Shown: piece after piece, positions 49,317-58,864 of the stretch
Layout of the letters: each line of letters opens with the position of its first letter
Numbering within the stretch: position 1 is the stretch's first letter
Position numbers and translations under genes: made by a program
Assembly (NCBI RefSeq): GCF_030128875.1
Contig: NZ_CP124620.1
Location: forward strand, 930,001 to 994,000
Origin: Stenotrophomonas sp. BIO128-Bstrain
GTDB lineage: Bacteria > Pseudomonadota > Gammaproteobacteria > Xanthomonadales > Xanthomonadaceae
Length of the DNA stretch: 64,000 bases
Direction of reading: 5' to 3'
The notes under the pieces: model-generated
Seen by the model: only the letters and a program-made list of their open reading frames with translations
What the model was told of the DNA's origin: nothing
Databases searched by the model: none

Positions 49317-50188
49317 GCGTAGGTTCCCTTCATGATGGCCACGAACAGATCCGCCAGCCCCGGGCTGCGGATTTCGCCCAGGGGCGTGAGCTGGGCGCGT
49401 GGCACCCCGTCGAACAGCAGCACGGTCTTGCCGAAGGGCAGGGCACGTTCGTCGATCGGCTTGAGCGCGCGTGCGGCCTCCACCGCATCGGCCGACACCA
49501 GCACTTCGGTATAGCGTTCGCCGATGTCTTCCATGTCGGTGGTCAACACGATGCGGCCATCGCGGATGAACATCACATCGGTGAGGATGTGCTCGATCTC
49601 TTCCACCTGGTGGGTGGTGACGATGATGGTCTTCTGCTCGTCGAAGTAGTCCTCCAGCAGGCGCTGGTAGAACTCCTTGCGGTACAGGATGTCCAGGCCC
49701 AGGGTCGGTTCGTCCAGCACCAGGACCTTGGCATCGATGGCCATCACCAGCGCCAGGTGCAGCTGCACGATCATGCCCTTGGACAGTTCGCGCACGCGCT
49801 GCTTGGGATGCAGTTTGGTGGAGGCCAGGAAGCGTTCGCAGCGCGCCCGGTCGAAACGCGGGTGGGTGCCGGCGACGAAATCGATGGCCTCGCGCACCTT
49901 CATCCAGCGCGGCAGCACCGCCACGTCGGCGATGAAGCACACATCGTTCATCAGGGCGTTGCGCTGTACGGTCGGGTCCAGCCCGAGCACGCGCAGCTCG
50001 CCTTCCACCGAGGTCAGGCCCAGCAGCGCCTTGAGCAGGGTGGTCTTGCCGGCGCCGTTGGGGCCGATCAGGCCGGTGATGCGGCCGGGCGCGATCGTGA
50101 AACTGGTGTTGTCCAGTGCCACGGTCTGTTTATAGGCCTTGCGCAGGCCTCGAGCGGAAATGACGACATCACTTGCAACGGCATTCAT
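49313..50188 (-). CDS. ABC transporter ATP-binding protein
   Basis: A 291-residue ATPase. Walker A is GPNGAGKTTLL at about residues 41-51, the Q-loop region is CFIADVAVLPRWM, and Walker B is VLVLDEPTLGLD at about 158. The signature is weak (RELSKGMIVQLHLALVMA, with LSKGM in place of LSGGQ), a variant found in YtrB-like ATPases. The last 60 residues form a small C-terminal domain. The start ATG at 50186-50188 overlaps the ytrA-like gene end (ATGA), and the stop overlaps the permease start. Confidence 0.9.
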   Translation of the reverse strand: MNAVASDVVISARGLRKAYKQTVALDNTSFTIAPGRITGLIGPNGAGKTTLLKALLGLTSVEGELRVLGLDPTVQRNALMNDVCFIADVAVLPRWMKVREAIDFVAGTHPRFDRARCERFLASTKLHPKQRVRELSKGMIVQLHLALVMAIDAKVLVLDEPTLGLDILYRKEFYQRLLEDYFDEQKTIIVTTHQVEEIEHILTDVMFIRDGRIVLTTDMEDIGERYTEVLVSADAVEAARALKPIDERALPFGKTVLLFDGVPRAQLTPLGEIRSPGLADLFVAIMKGTYA

Positions 50189-50547
50189 GAGGATTTCCCC
50201 TGGGGCAGCAATTCGTCGAGGTTCAGGCCCAGGCGCTGGATGCGTTCCAGGACCAGCGGCCATTCTTCATTGAGGAACCGGTCGCGCTCGCTGCTGCGCA
50301 GCTGCGTGGCCGCTTCTTCGGTCATGAACATGCCCAGGCCGCGGCGCTTCTCGACCAGGCCTTCATCAGCCAGTTCCTGGTAGGCGCGCGAAACGGTGAT
50401 GGGATTGAGCTGGTACTCGGCGGCAACCTGCCGGACCGAAGGCAGGGCGTCGCCCGGCTTGATGATGCCGTCAAGCATCATGGCGATCACGCGCTCTTTC
50501 AGCTGGCGGTAGATCGGAGCACCATCGCTCCATTGAATATCGCTCAT
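50185..50547 (-). CDS. GntR family regulator, YtrA subfamily
   Basis: A 120-residue repressor with an N-terminal winged helix-turn-helix (PIYRQLKERVIAMMLDGIIKPGDALPSVRQVAAEY...ITVSRAYQELADEGLVEKRRGLG) and a short helical C-terminal part of about 45 residues, diagnostic of the YtrA type that has no large effector domain. It heads the ABC genes and is 2 bases after the small exported protein gene. A 24-base dyad over the operon promoter is its likely operator, giving autorepression. The effector is unknown. Confidence 0.92.
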   Translation of the reverse strand: MSDIQWSDGAPIYRQLKERVIAMMLDGIIKPGDALPSVRQVAAEYQLNPITVSRAYQELADEGLVEKRRGLGMFMTEEAATQLRSSERDRFLNEEWPLVLERIQRLGLNLDELLPQGKSS

Positions 50548-50549
50548 GG

Positions 50550-50804
50550 TCAGCTCCGTGGGTTCAGCGACTGCGCGAATGAGAAGTAAGGCATGGACAG
50601 GGAGCTGTGCAGCCGGCGGGGGGGCGTGGGGGCGCCGTCGGCGGTCCCTGCCTCGATGACGCCTGCGTCCTGCGGGCCTTCAAACACATTGGCGCTGGCA
50701 GGGCTGCCAGCGTCACCGGAAGGGATGCCGAACCAGCCCAGCAGCAGCAACGCCGAGGCGGCGGTGACGGCTTTGGCGGCGTGGTGGTGGCGCATGCGGT
50801 TCAT
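50550..50804 (-). CDS. Small exported or anchored protein, first gene of the GntR operon
   Basis: An 84-residue protein: short charged start (NRMRHHHAAK), one hydrophobic segment (AVTAASALLLLGWFGI), then a Pro/Ser/Gly/Ala-rich tail ending SLSMPYFSFAQSLNPRS. It could be a signal-anchored peptide or an exported one. No family recognised. AGGGGAAG before the ATG at 50802-50804 is a good ribosome site and the stop is 2 bases before the GntR gene, so it is a real member of the operon and not an accident. Confidence 0.7.
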   Translation of the reverse strand: MNRMRHHHAAKAVTAASALLLLGWFGIPSGDAGSPASANVFEGPQDAGVIEAGTADGAPTPPRRLHSSLSMPYFSFAQSLNPRS

Positions 50805-50827
50805 GGGCTTCCCCTGTCTAGGTGACT

Positions 50828-50868
50828 GGTGTTGTATGCAACTATAACACCGGCACGCCGAAGATCAA
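50828..50868 (-). promoter_or_regulatory. Promoter and YtrA-type operator of the GntR/ABC operon
   Basis: The dyad GGTG-N16-CACC (50828-50851; longer arms GGTGTT/AACACC) contains, on the minus strand, a -10 box TATAGT (50846-50841). It is preceded at 16 bases by TTGATC (50868-50863). The operator thus covers the -10 and spacer, as expected for a repressor site. It is about 24 bases upstream of the first gene of the operon. GGTG-N16-CACC is the YtrA-type motif I recall from Xanthomonas (from memory). Confidence 0.75.
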
Positions 50869-51258
50869 CAGGGCGAGCAACCCAACTGATGGCAGGGGGC
50901 GTGTGACAGCCTCCATGGTTTCCCAAGTTATTGAATATAAAGACATATATCTGCACGTGAGCTGCCGATGCGGGCCAGCGCACATTCATTGATGTCAATG
51001 GTATGGCAAGTGGGCGCCGTATTCAGGTGATCGAATCGGTGAGGTTGGCCTGTCGGTCCACACCGCCAGACGCGGCAAAACGGCGCTGAATGCGGCGGGC
51101 AGCATCGACGGGGCCGTGCCCGGCCACGGCGCATTGCGGCGAGGCGTCCTGCCGGCGGACCAACGGCGTCCGGCGGCAAAAACACCGGTGATATAGTGCC
51201 CGCCGCCGTCCTGGCCGCCCTCGCCGGGCGCATTCAGGCCTTCGTTCTTCCCCACTCT
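50869..51258. other. Intergenic stretch between the GntR operon and exported glutathione peroxidase
   Basis: About 390 bases without a supportable gene. It contains an AT-rich patch (50928-50955, TTATTGAATATAAAGACATA) unusual for this genome, and a short dyad CATTGATGTCAATG at 50987-51000 that is FNR-like in half-site but with the wrong spacing. The remainder is GC-rich with no clear promoter for the gene at 51270. Confidence 0.6.
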
Positions 51259-51269
51259 GGAGTGTCGCG

Positions 51270-51878
51270 ATGCATCACGTGTCTTTGTTGTCGCCCATCC
51301 GCTGCGGCCGCATTCCGCGCCGGGCGCGGTGGTCCGTGCTGTTGCTGGCGGCCGGCCTGCTGGTGGGCGCCTCTGCCCAGGCGGCCGATCTGCTGGATGT
51401 GAGCTATCGCCCGCTGGCCGGCAAGGGCGAGGTCAATCTGGCCAGGCAGTACGGCGGCAAGGTGCTGCTGGTGGTCAACACCGCCAGCAAGTGCGGATTC
51501 ACCCCGCAGTACGAAGGCCTGGAAGCGCTGCAGCGAAAGTACGCCGCGCGTGGTTTCTCGGTGCTGGGCTTCCCGTCCAATGACTTCAAGGGCCAGGAGC
51601 CGGGTGACGAAGCCCAGATCCAGGAGTTCTGCACGCTGACCTATGGCGTCAAGTTCCCGATGTTCCAGAAGGTGGTCGTCACCGGGCCGGAGGCGACGCC
51701 GTTGTATCGCAGCCTGGCCACGGCCACGGCCGTGTCGCCCGGCTGGAACTTCCACAAGTATCTGATCAGCCGCGATGGCCGGGTGGTGGCGCAGTTCCCG
51801 AGCAAGGTCACGCCGGACGATCCGAAACTGGTCGCGGCGATCGAACGTGAACTGTCTGTCACGGCCAACAAGCACTGA
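51270..51878 (+). CDS. Glutathione peroxidase family protein, exported
   Basis: A 202-residue GPx-family thiol peroxidase with an N-terminal signal peptide (positively charged start, then WSVLLLAAGLLVGASAQA with cleavage after AQA, about residue 38). The peroxidatic cysteine is in NTASKCGFTPQYEGLEAL, followed by GFPSNDFKGQEPGDEAQI and GWNFHKYLISRDG. It is likely periplasmic, unlike the cytosolic copy at 4098-4583. GGAG is present 9 bases before the ATG. How it is recycled in the periplasm is not shown. Confidence 0.92.
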   Translation: MHHVSLLSPIRCGRIPRRARWSVLLLAAGLLVGASAQAADLLDVSYRPLAGKGEVNLARQYGGKVLLVVNTASKCGFTPQYEGLEALQRKYAARGFSVLGFPSNDFKGQEPGDEAQIQEFCTLTYGVKFPMFQKVVVTGPEATPLYRSLATATAVSPGWNFHKYLISRDGRVVAQFPSKVTPDDPKLVAAIERELSVTANKH

Positions 51879-51962
51879 CGATATCGACATCTCGGACGCG
51901 CGTGCGACAATGGTTGCTTTCGCGCCGACGTCGGCGTCCAGTCACTTCCAGGAATGCAGCGA

Positions 51963-52943
51963 ATGAAGATGGGAATGCGCGGCGCCGCGGCGTCGGTTCT
52001 GATTCTGGCGATGGGTGCCACCGGTACCGCGATGTCGCAACAACCAGCCGCCCGCGCGGCTGTCAAGGAGACTTCCACTTTGAATACCCAACGCGAAAAG
52101 CTTGGCTACGCCATCGGTATCGATGTCGCCAATTCGTTCGGTCCGATCTCCAGCGAGATCGACCTGGCCGCCCTGCGCCGCGGCGTGACGAATGCCTTTG
52201 AAGGCAAGCAGCCGCTGATCAGCCAGGAAGAGGCGCAGAAGACCGACGCCGCCCTGCGCCAGGCCGTGATGGCCAAGAGCGGCCAGCCGGTTCCGGGCGT
52301 TGCCCCGGGCACCGCGCCGCCGAAGGTGGACCGCGAGAAGGTCGGCCTGATGCTGGGCAGCTTCGCCGTGGGCCCGTCGCTGGCGCCGCTGAAGGACGAT
52401 CTGGACCTGGACGCGCTGTTCGATGCGGTCAGCACCACCTTCAACAACGGCACCCCGAAGATGACCGCCGAGCAGGCCAAGGCCACGCTGGAAGGCTTCA
52501 TGAAGGGCAAGCAGGCCGAGATGGACGCCAAGTCCGCCGCCCAGGCCGGTACCAACCGCGTGGAAGGCAACAACTTCCTGGCCAAGAACAAGACCGTGCC
52601 GGGCGTGGTGACCACCGCCTCGGGTCTGCAGTACCAGGTGCTGCGTCCGGGTTCGGGCGAGCGTCCGATGCCGACCAGCAAGGTGCGCGTGAACTACGAA
52701 GGCAAGCTGCTCGACGGCACCGTGTTCGACAGCAGCTACCAGCGCGGCCAGCCGATCGAGTTCGGCCTGGACCAGGTGATCAAGGGCTGGTCCGAAGGCG
52801 TGTCGCTGATGCCGACCGGCTCCAAGTACCGCTTCTGGATTCCGGGCGAGCTGGCCTATGGCGAGCAGGGCACCCCGGGTGGTCCGATCGGTCCGAACGC
52901 GACGCTGACGTTCGACGTCGAGCTGCTGAACGTTCTGCCGTAA
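51963..52943 (+). CDS. FKBP-type peptidyl-prolyl isomerase (FkpA/Mip-like), exported
   Basis: A 326-residue periplasmic or surface chaperone with a signal peptide (ending near AMSQQ). Two successive N-terminal dimerisation domains follow ([16 protein letters not shown]... from about residue 42 and [17 protein letters not shown]... from about 125), then an FKBP isomerase domain ([64 protein letters not shown], from about 215). The usual protein has one N-terminal domain. Start ATG 51963 is preferred to 51954 because AGGA lies 9 bases before it. Confidence 0.93.
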   Translation: MKMGMRGAAASVLILAMGATGTAMSQQPAARAAVKETSTLNTQREKLGYAIGIDVANSFGPISSEIDLAALRRGVTNAFEGKQPLISQEEAQKTDAALRQAVMAKSGQPVPGVAPGTAPPKVDREKVGLMLGSFAVGPSLAPLKDDLDLDALFDAVSTTFNNGTPKMTAEQAKATLEGFMKGKQAEMDAKSAAQAGTNRVEGNNFLAKNKTVPGVVTTASGLQYQVLRPGSGERPMPTSKVRVNYEGKLLDGTVFDSSYQRGQPIEFGLDQVIKGWSEGVSLMPTGSKYRFWIPGELAYGEQGTPGGPIGPNATLTFDVELLNVLP

Positions 52944-52965
52944 CGGATCTGGAGCCCCACCGCCC

Positions 52966-54307
<1,342 letters not shown>

Positions 54308-54315
<8 letters not shown>

Positions 54316-54547
54316 GTCCACACCCTCCGAGCGCGAACAGGCACTGGAAGCACGCCTGATCGAGCTGGAAATGCGCGTCTCCTTCCAGGAGCAGGCGCTG
54401 GCCGAACTGAGCGAGGCCTTGGCCGATGCACGCATGGAAGGCAATCGCAATGCCGACCTGACCCGCATCCTGCTTGAAGACCTCGGCAAGGTCCGCACTG
54501 CGCTGTATTCCGATTCGGCCGAAGAGCCGCCGCCTCCGCATTACTGA
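54308..54547 (+). CDS. slyX: SlyX family protein
   Basis: A 79-residue coiled-coil protein ([30 protein letters not shown], and the ending EEPPPPHY typical of SlyX). Its start overlaps the end of ugd by 8 bases. Function is unknown in E. coli too, where it neighbours slyD (an FKBP). Here an FKBP gene is two genes upstream, an intriguing parallel but probably coincidence. Confidence 0.9.
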
Positions 54548-54556
54548 TCTGACGTC

Positions 54557-55249
54557 ATGAGCGATACTCTCCGCGACCAGCTGCTGGGCCTTGGCTTCAA
54601 AGCCGCGCCCAAACCCGAACGAACCAACGACCGCAAGCCGGACCGTCGGCCCGATGCGCGCCGCGATGGCCGACCGGCCGGCAAGCCGCAGGGCGCACGC
54701 CCGGCCGGCAAGCCCGGCGAGGGCCAGCGGCCCGCGCGTGACGGTGATCGCCGTCCACCGGGCAAGGGCCGTCCTGCCGGCGCCCGCCCGCCGCAGGGCG
54801 CGCCTGGCAAGCCGCGCTCGCGCGAGGATATCGATCTCGCCAAGGCGTATGCGATCCGTGCGCAGAAGGAAAAGGACGACCGCATCGAGGCCGAGCGCCT
54901 GAAGCAGGAAGAGGCGCGTATCCGCCGCGAGGCCAAGGCCAAGCTGGAGGTCCTGCTGGAAGGCAAGTCTCTCAATGCTGAAGCAGCCGACATCGCGCGC
55001 CACTTCCCGTACGGCGGCAAGATCAAGCGTATCTACGTCACCGCCGATCAGCTCAAGGCGCTCAATGCCGGTGAGCTTGGTGTGCTGCAGCAGAACGGCC
55101 GGTACGTGCTGGTCACTGCCGCCGTGCTGGCCGAGGCCGAAGCGGTGTTCGCACCGTCGGTGGCGCTGAAGGTCGATCCGGATGCACCGGCTGGCGAAGA
55201 TCCGTACGCCGATCCGCAGTACCAGGTGCCGGACGACCTGGTCTGGTAA
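54557..55249 (+). CDS. DUF2058 (YaiL-like) nucleoprotein
   Basis: A 230-residue protein. It starts with MSDTLRDQLLGLGFK. A disordered basic insert rich in Arg, Pro, Gly and Lys (residues about 20-87) is longer than usual, then a helical charged segment (EDIDLAKAYAIRAQKEKDD...) and the conserved C-terminal domain (FPYGGKIKRIYVTADQLKALNAGELGV) typical of DUF2058/YaiL. Nucleic acid association is likely given the basic insert. It follows slyX by 9 bases. Confidence 0.9.
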   Translation: MSDTLRDQLLGLGFKAAPKPERTNDRKPDRRPDARRDGRPAGKPQGARPAGKPGEGQRPARDGDRRPPGKGRPAGARPPQGAPGKPRSREDIDLAKAYAIRAQKEKDDRIEAERLKQEEARIRREAKAKLEVLLEGKSLNAEAADIARHFPYGGKIKRIYVTADQLKALNAGELGVLQQNGRYVLVTAAVLAEAEAVFAPSVALKVDPDAPAGEDPYADPQYQVPDDLVW

Positions 55250-55316
55250 GCCGACGCCACCATTGTTGAATGCACTGGGCGCCGGCAGGCGCCCGTTGCA
55301 TGTCAGGAGCAGGGCC

Positions 55317-57401
55317 ATGCAGGAACGCAGTCCCGGGTATTTCCCGCACATCGATGGCCTGCGTGCGATCGCAGTGCTGGCGGTCATCCTCTACCACCTC
55401 AAGGCCAGCTGGTTGCCCGGCGGCTTCACCGGCGTGGACGTGTTTTTCGTCATCTCCGGCTTCGTGGTCAGTGCCTCGGTGGATCGCCTGCCGGCGGTGA
55501 GCGGCTGGGCCGGGCTGGCCCGTTTCTATGCGCGCCGCATGCGCCGCATCGCCCCGGCGCTGGTGGTCTGCCTGCTGTTCACGGCAATGCTCAGCGCGCT
55601 GCTGATTCCCGAATCGTGGCTCAGCGAAACCAGCGACAAGACCGGGCGCATGGCCTTCGTCGGGCTGAGCAACTGGGTGCTGGCCAGTACCGGCAACGAT
55701 TACTTCTCACCGCGCACCGAATTCAACCCGTACACGCACACCTGGTCGTTGGGCGTGGAAGAGCAGTTCTACCTGCTGTTCCCCCTGTTGTTCCTGGCCT
55801 GGGCCAAAGGCCCGCGCGGGCGCTGGGTATCGCTGGGGCTGTTCGGCGTGGCGGTCGCGGCATCGCTGGGGTATGCGGTGTTCCGTGCGCGCCAGGGCGG
55901 CCATGAGATCGATGCGTTCTATCTGACCACCACGCGGTTCTGGCAGCTGGGCGCTGGCGTGCTGCTGTTCCAGGTGTTGTCGCTCAGCGGCCGGTTCACG
56001 CCGCTGACGGCATCGCCGCGCGGCATCAGCTGGCGCTCGCCGCTGTTGCTGCTCAGCGTTGGCGCACTGGGCTATGGGCTGTGGTCCGCGCGTCCGGGTC
56101 ATTCGCCCTGGATCGACGGGCTTTGGCCGGTGCTGGGCACGCTGGGCCTGCTTGGTCTGCTGCAGCGCGCGCCAGGGGGCTGGATCGGCCGCGCGCTGGC
56201 GACCACGCCGATGGTGACGATCGGCCGCCTGTCCTATTCGCTGTACCTGTGGCACTGGCCGGTTTTCGTGCTGTTCCGCTGGACGGTGGGCCTTGAGACG
56301 GTGGCCACCGGCGCGGCCGCACTGCTGTGCGTGGCGCTGCTGTCCTGGCTGTCCTGGCGCTGGGTGGAACAGCCCCTGCGGCATGGCGGACGCTGGCGCA
56401 TCAGCAACGCACGCTGGGTCGCGGTCGGGGTGGCCGCGCTGGTGCTTGGCGCCGGGCTGCAGACGGCGTTGGTCAAGACCCAGCAGTACACCTCGCTCAG
56501 CGTGGTCAGCCGCGCCCCGCTGGACTGGTATCCCTATGCCAAGGGGCTCAAGAAGGAAATCCCGGACTGCCGCGTGCGGGTCAGCAACGTGCCGGTGCAG
56601 GGCGGGCAGGCACGCCTGTACGAGCGCGGCCAGTGCCCGGGACGCGCCGCCTCCACGCGCCAGCTGTTCGTGGCCGGTGATTCGCATGCGCTGGCCTACC
56701 ACGAGATGTTGCAGCGCCTGGCCGTGCTGGATGGCGCAACGATCCGGCTGTACGGCAGCGGGGGCTGTGCGCTGGTCGGGTTGCGTGCCTGGCAGGGCCC
56801 CAATCCGGCGTGTGATGCGTATGTGCGCAACGTGCTGGAGGATATCCAGGCCCGTGCGCAGCCGGGCGATGTGGTGTTGCTGGCCGGGCTGCGGCTGCCG
56901 CGTCTGTCCGAGCAGTACACCGTGTTCGATATCGCGCAGGTACGTGCCGAACATCTGAGCGAGGCGGCCGATGCCGGTCGCCGGGCCGAGGTCGCGTCCT
57001 GGATTGCTCAGCTCACCCCGCTGGCCGAGCGCGGCGTGCACATCGTGCTGGAAGCGCCCAAGCCGGTACTGCCCGCGCCGCCGTACCGCTGCTCGGATGT
57101 GTTCAACCGGCACAACCCGATCTGCGTCAATGGCATGACTGTGCCGCGCAGCGAGATCGAGCAGCTGCGTGCGCCGGTGCTGACCGGCCTGCAGCAGGTG
57201 GCGGATGCGCTGCCGGGGGCGTCGATCTGGGATCCGATGCCGCTGCTGTGCCCCGGCGAGCAGTGCCTGCCGACCCGCGAGGGCAAGCCGCTGTTCTTCG
57301 ATGGCGATCATCTCAGCGGCTATGGCAATCGACTGCTGCTGCCTGATTTCCAGGCCCGGCTGAAGCGCCTGGAGGCGACGGCGCCGGCCGCCGCCCCCTG
57401 A
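55317..57401 (+). CDS. O-acyltransferase, acyltransferase-3 plus SGNH domain (OafA-like)
   Basis: A 694-residue membrane enzyme that acylates surface polysaccharide. The N-terminal acyltransferase-3 domain (about residues 1-360, around ten transmembrane segments; PHIDGLRAIAVLAVILYH opens it, with the catalytic histidine in YH, and FFVISGFVVS and WSLGVEEQFYLLFPL follow) is joined to a periplasmic SGNH hydrolase-like domain (GDSHALAYHEML at about 460 and the C-terminal DGDHLSGYGNRLL with the second catalytic pair). It starts 68 bases after the DUF2058 gene with CAGGAG before the ATG. ugd is close by, so O-antigen or exopolysaccharide is the likely target. Confidence 0.92.
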   Translation: MQERSPGYFPHIDGLRAIAVLAVILYHLKASWLPGGFTGVDVFFVISGFVVSASVDRLPAVSGWAGLARFYARRMRRIAPALVVCLLFTAMLSALLIPESWLSETSDKTGRMAFVGLSNWVLASTGNDYFSPRTEFNPYTHTWSLGVEEQFYLLFPLLFLAWAKGPRGRWVSLGLFGVAVAASLGYAVFRARQGGHEIDAFYLTTTRFWQLGAGVLLFQVLSLSGRFTPLTASPRGISWRSPLLLLSVGALGYGLWSARPGHSPWIDGLWPVLGTLGLLGLLQRAPGGWIGRALATTPMVTIGRLSYSLYLWHWPVFVLFRWTVGLETVATGAAALLCVALLSWLSWRWVEQPLRHGGRWRISNARWVAVGVAALVLGAGLQTALVKTQQYTSLSVVSRAPLDWYPYAKGLKKEIPDCRVRVSNVPVQGGQARLYERGQCPGRAASTRQLFVAGDSHALAYHEMLQRLAVLDGATIRLYGSGGCALVGLRAWQGPNPACDAYVRNVLEDIQARAQPGDVVLLAGLRLPRLSEQYTVFDIAQVRAEHLSEAADAGRRAEVASWIAQLTPLAERGVHIVLEAPKPVLPAPPYRCSDVFNRHNPICVNGMTVPRSEIEQLRAPVLTGLQQVADALPGASIWDPMPLLCPGEQCLPTREGKPLFFDGDHLSGYGNRLLLPDFQARLKRLEATAPAAAP

Positions 57402-57417
57402 ATCCCATCGCCCGCGA

Positions 57418-58788
57418 TCAGTCGCGGGCAGCCGTGCCTGCTTCGGCCTCGATCGGGCCGGCGACCTGCTGGCCCGCCTGCCAGACCGCATCGATCCGGC
57501 GGCTGTTGCGGATGTCCTGAAGCGGGTTGGCCCCCAGAACCAGCAGATCCGCACGGCGACCGACCGCGATCCGACCGCGATCGTCCAGGCCAAGCAGGCG
57601 TGCGGCGTCGGCGGTGGCTACCTGCAACGCCTGCGCCGGGGTGAAACCGGCCTGGGTCATCAGCTCCAGCTCGCGATGCTCGGCGACGCCGATCACGCGC
57701 TGCGGCATCGCGCCGGCATCGGTACCGAAGCCGATGTTCACACCGGCCTCGTGCAGCGTTTTCAGATTACGCAGGTTCATGGCCACCGCTGCGCGTGCCT
57801 TGGGGATGCCATCGCCCGCCAGCTGCGCCTTCTGCCACTGTGGTTGCTGCCAGCGCTCACGCACGGCTGCCGGCAGGGCGTTGGCCACGAACGGCTGCTG
57901 CAGCCACTGCGGGTTCTCTGCGTACAGATAATTCGCCTCGTCGATGTTGACCGTCGGGATGTACCACACGCCCTTGTCGCGCATCGCGCTGACCAGCGCC
58001 GGGGCGACCGGCGTATCGCGGATGCCGTGCGCGATGATGTCCACGCCGGCCTCGACCAGATCCGCTGCCGGCGCCTGGTCGTGGATGTGCGCGGCCACCT
58101 TGAGCTGGTGCTGGTGCGCCTCATCGATCGCCGCGCGGTAGATCGGTGGCGCCATCATCGGGAAGCGGCCACCGAGGTCGTCCACCCACAGCTTGATCAC
58201 GTCCACCCCGGCCTGCTGCTGCGCGCGGACCGCGGCGCGGGCCTGGTCGGGCGTGGTCGGGCGTGCCACGGGGTCGTGCTCGAGCCCCATCGTTTTGGCC
58301 GGCGGGGCGCCTGCGGCCGCGCCGATGCCGCCACCGGCGCCGTACAGCTGCGCACCGAGCGTGGGTTGGTCACGGACTTCGGCGCGGATCGTGGTGAACG
58401 CAGCGCCGTTCATGCCCAGCGCGGTCACCGTGGTGATGCCGTAGCGCTGGAACTGCTGCAGGTCGCGGAGCACGTGATCACGGGTGTAGAAGCGGTCGCC
58501 ATGCTCCAGCCCGTCGGTATTGCCGACGTGGATGTGGTTGCTGACCAGGCCGGGCAGGATCATCTTGCCCTGGTAGTCGATGCGCTTGGCACCCTTGGCC
58601 AGTGCGGGCGGCGGTGGGCCGATGTGTGCGATGCGCTCATCGCGCAGCGTCAGCGTGGTGATGCCCAGGTCGCGTTCGCCGTCGAACACGCGGGCGTTGT
58701 CGAGAATGATCGGGGGGGCTGCGTTCGCGGTGGCACAGGCCGCCACGAGGGCGGTGAACAGGGTCGGCAGGCGAAGGGAACTTCGCAT
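57418..58788 (-). CDS. Exported amidohydrolase
   Basis: A 456-residue metal-dependent hydrolase of the amidohydrolase superfamily. A signal peptide (LFTALVAACATANAAPP) precedes the beta domain. Metal ligands are in LPGLVSNHIHVG (HxH at about residues 85-87), VIKLWVDD (position of the carboxylated lysine), AAHIHD, IAHGIRD and GFGTDAGA (about 355). C-terminal DDRGRIAVGRRADLLVLGANPL is typical of imidazolonepropionase- or prolidase-like members. Substrate unknown. ATG at 58786-58788 has GGAG upstream. It is convergent with the acyltransferase. Confidence 0.9.
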   Translation of the reverse strand: MRSSLRLPTLFTALVAACATANAAPPIILDNARVFDGERDLGITTLTLRDERIAHIGPPPPALAKGAKRIDYQGKMILPGLVSNHIHVGNTDGLEHGDRFYTRDHVLRDLQQFQRYGITTVTALGMNGAAFTTIRAEVRDQPTLGAQLYGAGGGIGAAAGAPPAKTMGLEHDPVARPTTPDQARAAVRAQQQAGVDVIKLWVDDLGGRFPMMAPPIYRAAIDEAHQHQLKVAAHIHDQAPAADLVEAGVDIIAHGIRDTPVAPALVSAMRDKGVWYIPTVNIDEANYLYAENPQWLQQPFVANALPAAVRERWQQPQWQKAQLAGDGIPKARAAVAMNLRNLKTLHEAGVNIGFGTDAGAMPQRVIGVAEHRELELMTQAGFTPAQALQVATADAARLLGLDDRGRIAVGRRADLLVLGANPLQDIRNSRRIDAVWQAGQQVAGPIEAEAGTAARD

Positions 58789-58841
58789 GGGGACTCCGGG
58801 GTTGGGGAATCCCGAGCGTACCGGCACCAACGTGACGGCAG

Positions 58842-58864
58842 GGCCACGCACGGCGTGGCGCTAC
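58842..58864 (-). repeat. GTAG-type palindrome overlapping the MFS gene stop
   Basis: On the minus strand GTAG, then CGCCACGC-CGT-GCGTGGC. The TAG stop codon of the MFS transporter gene (58863-58861) is contained in the GTAG head. Confidence 0.8.

Noticed and set aside
50987..51000. FNR/CRP site at CATTGATGTCAATG
   Set aside because: The half-sites match FNR in part, but the spacer is 2 bases instead of 4. No promoter can be placed near it.
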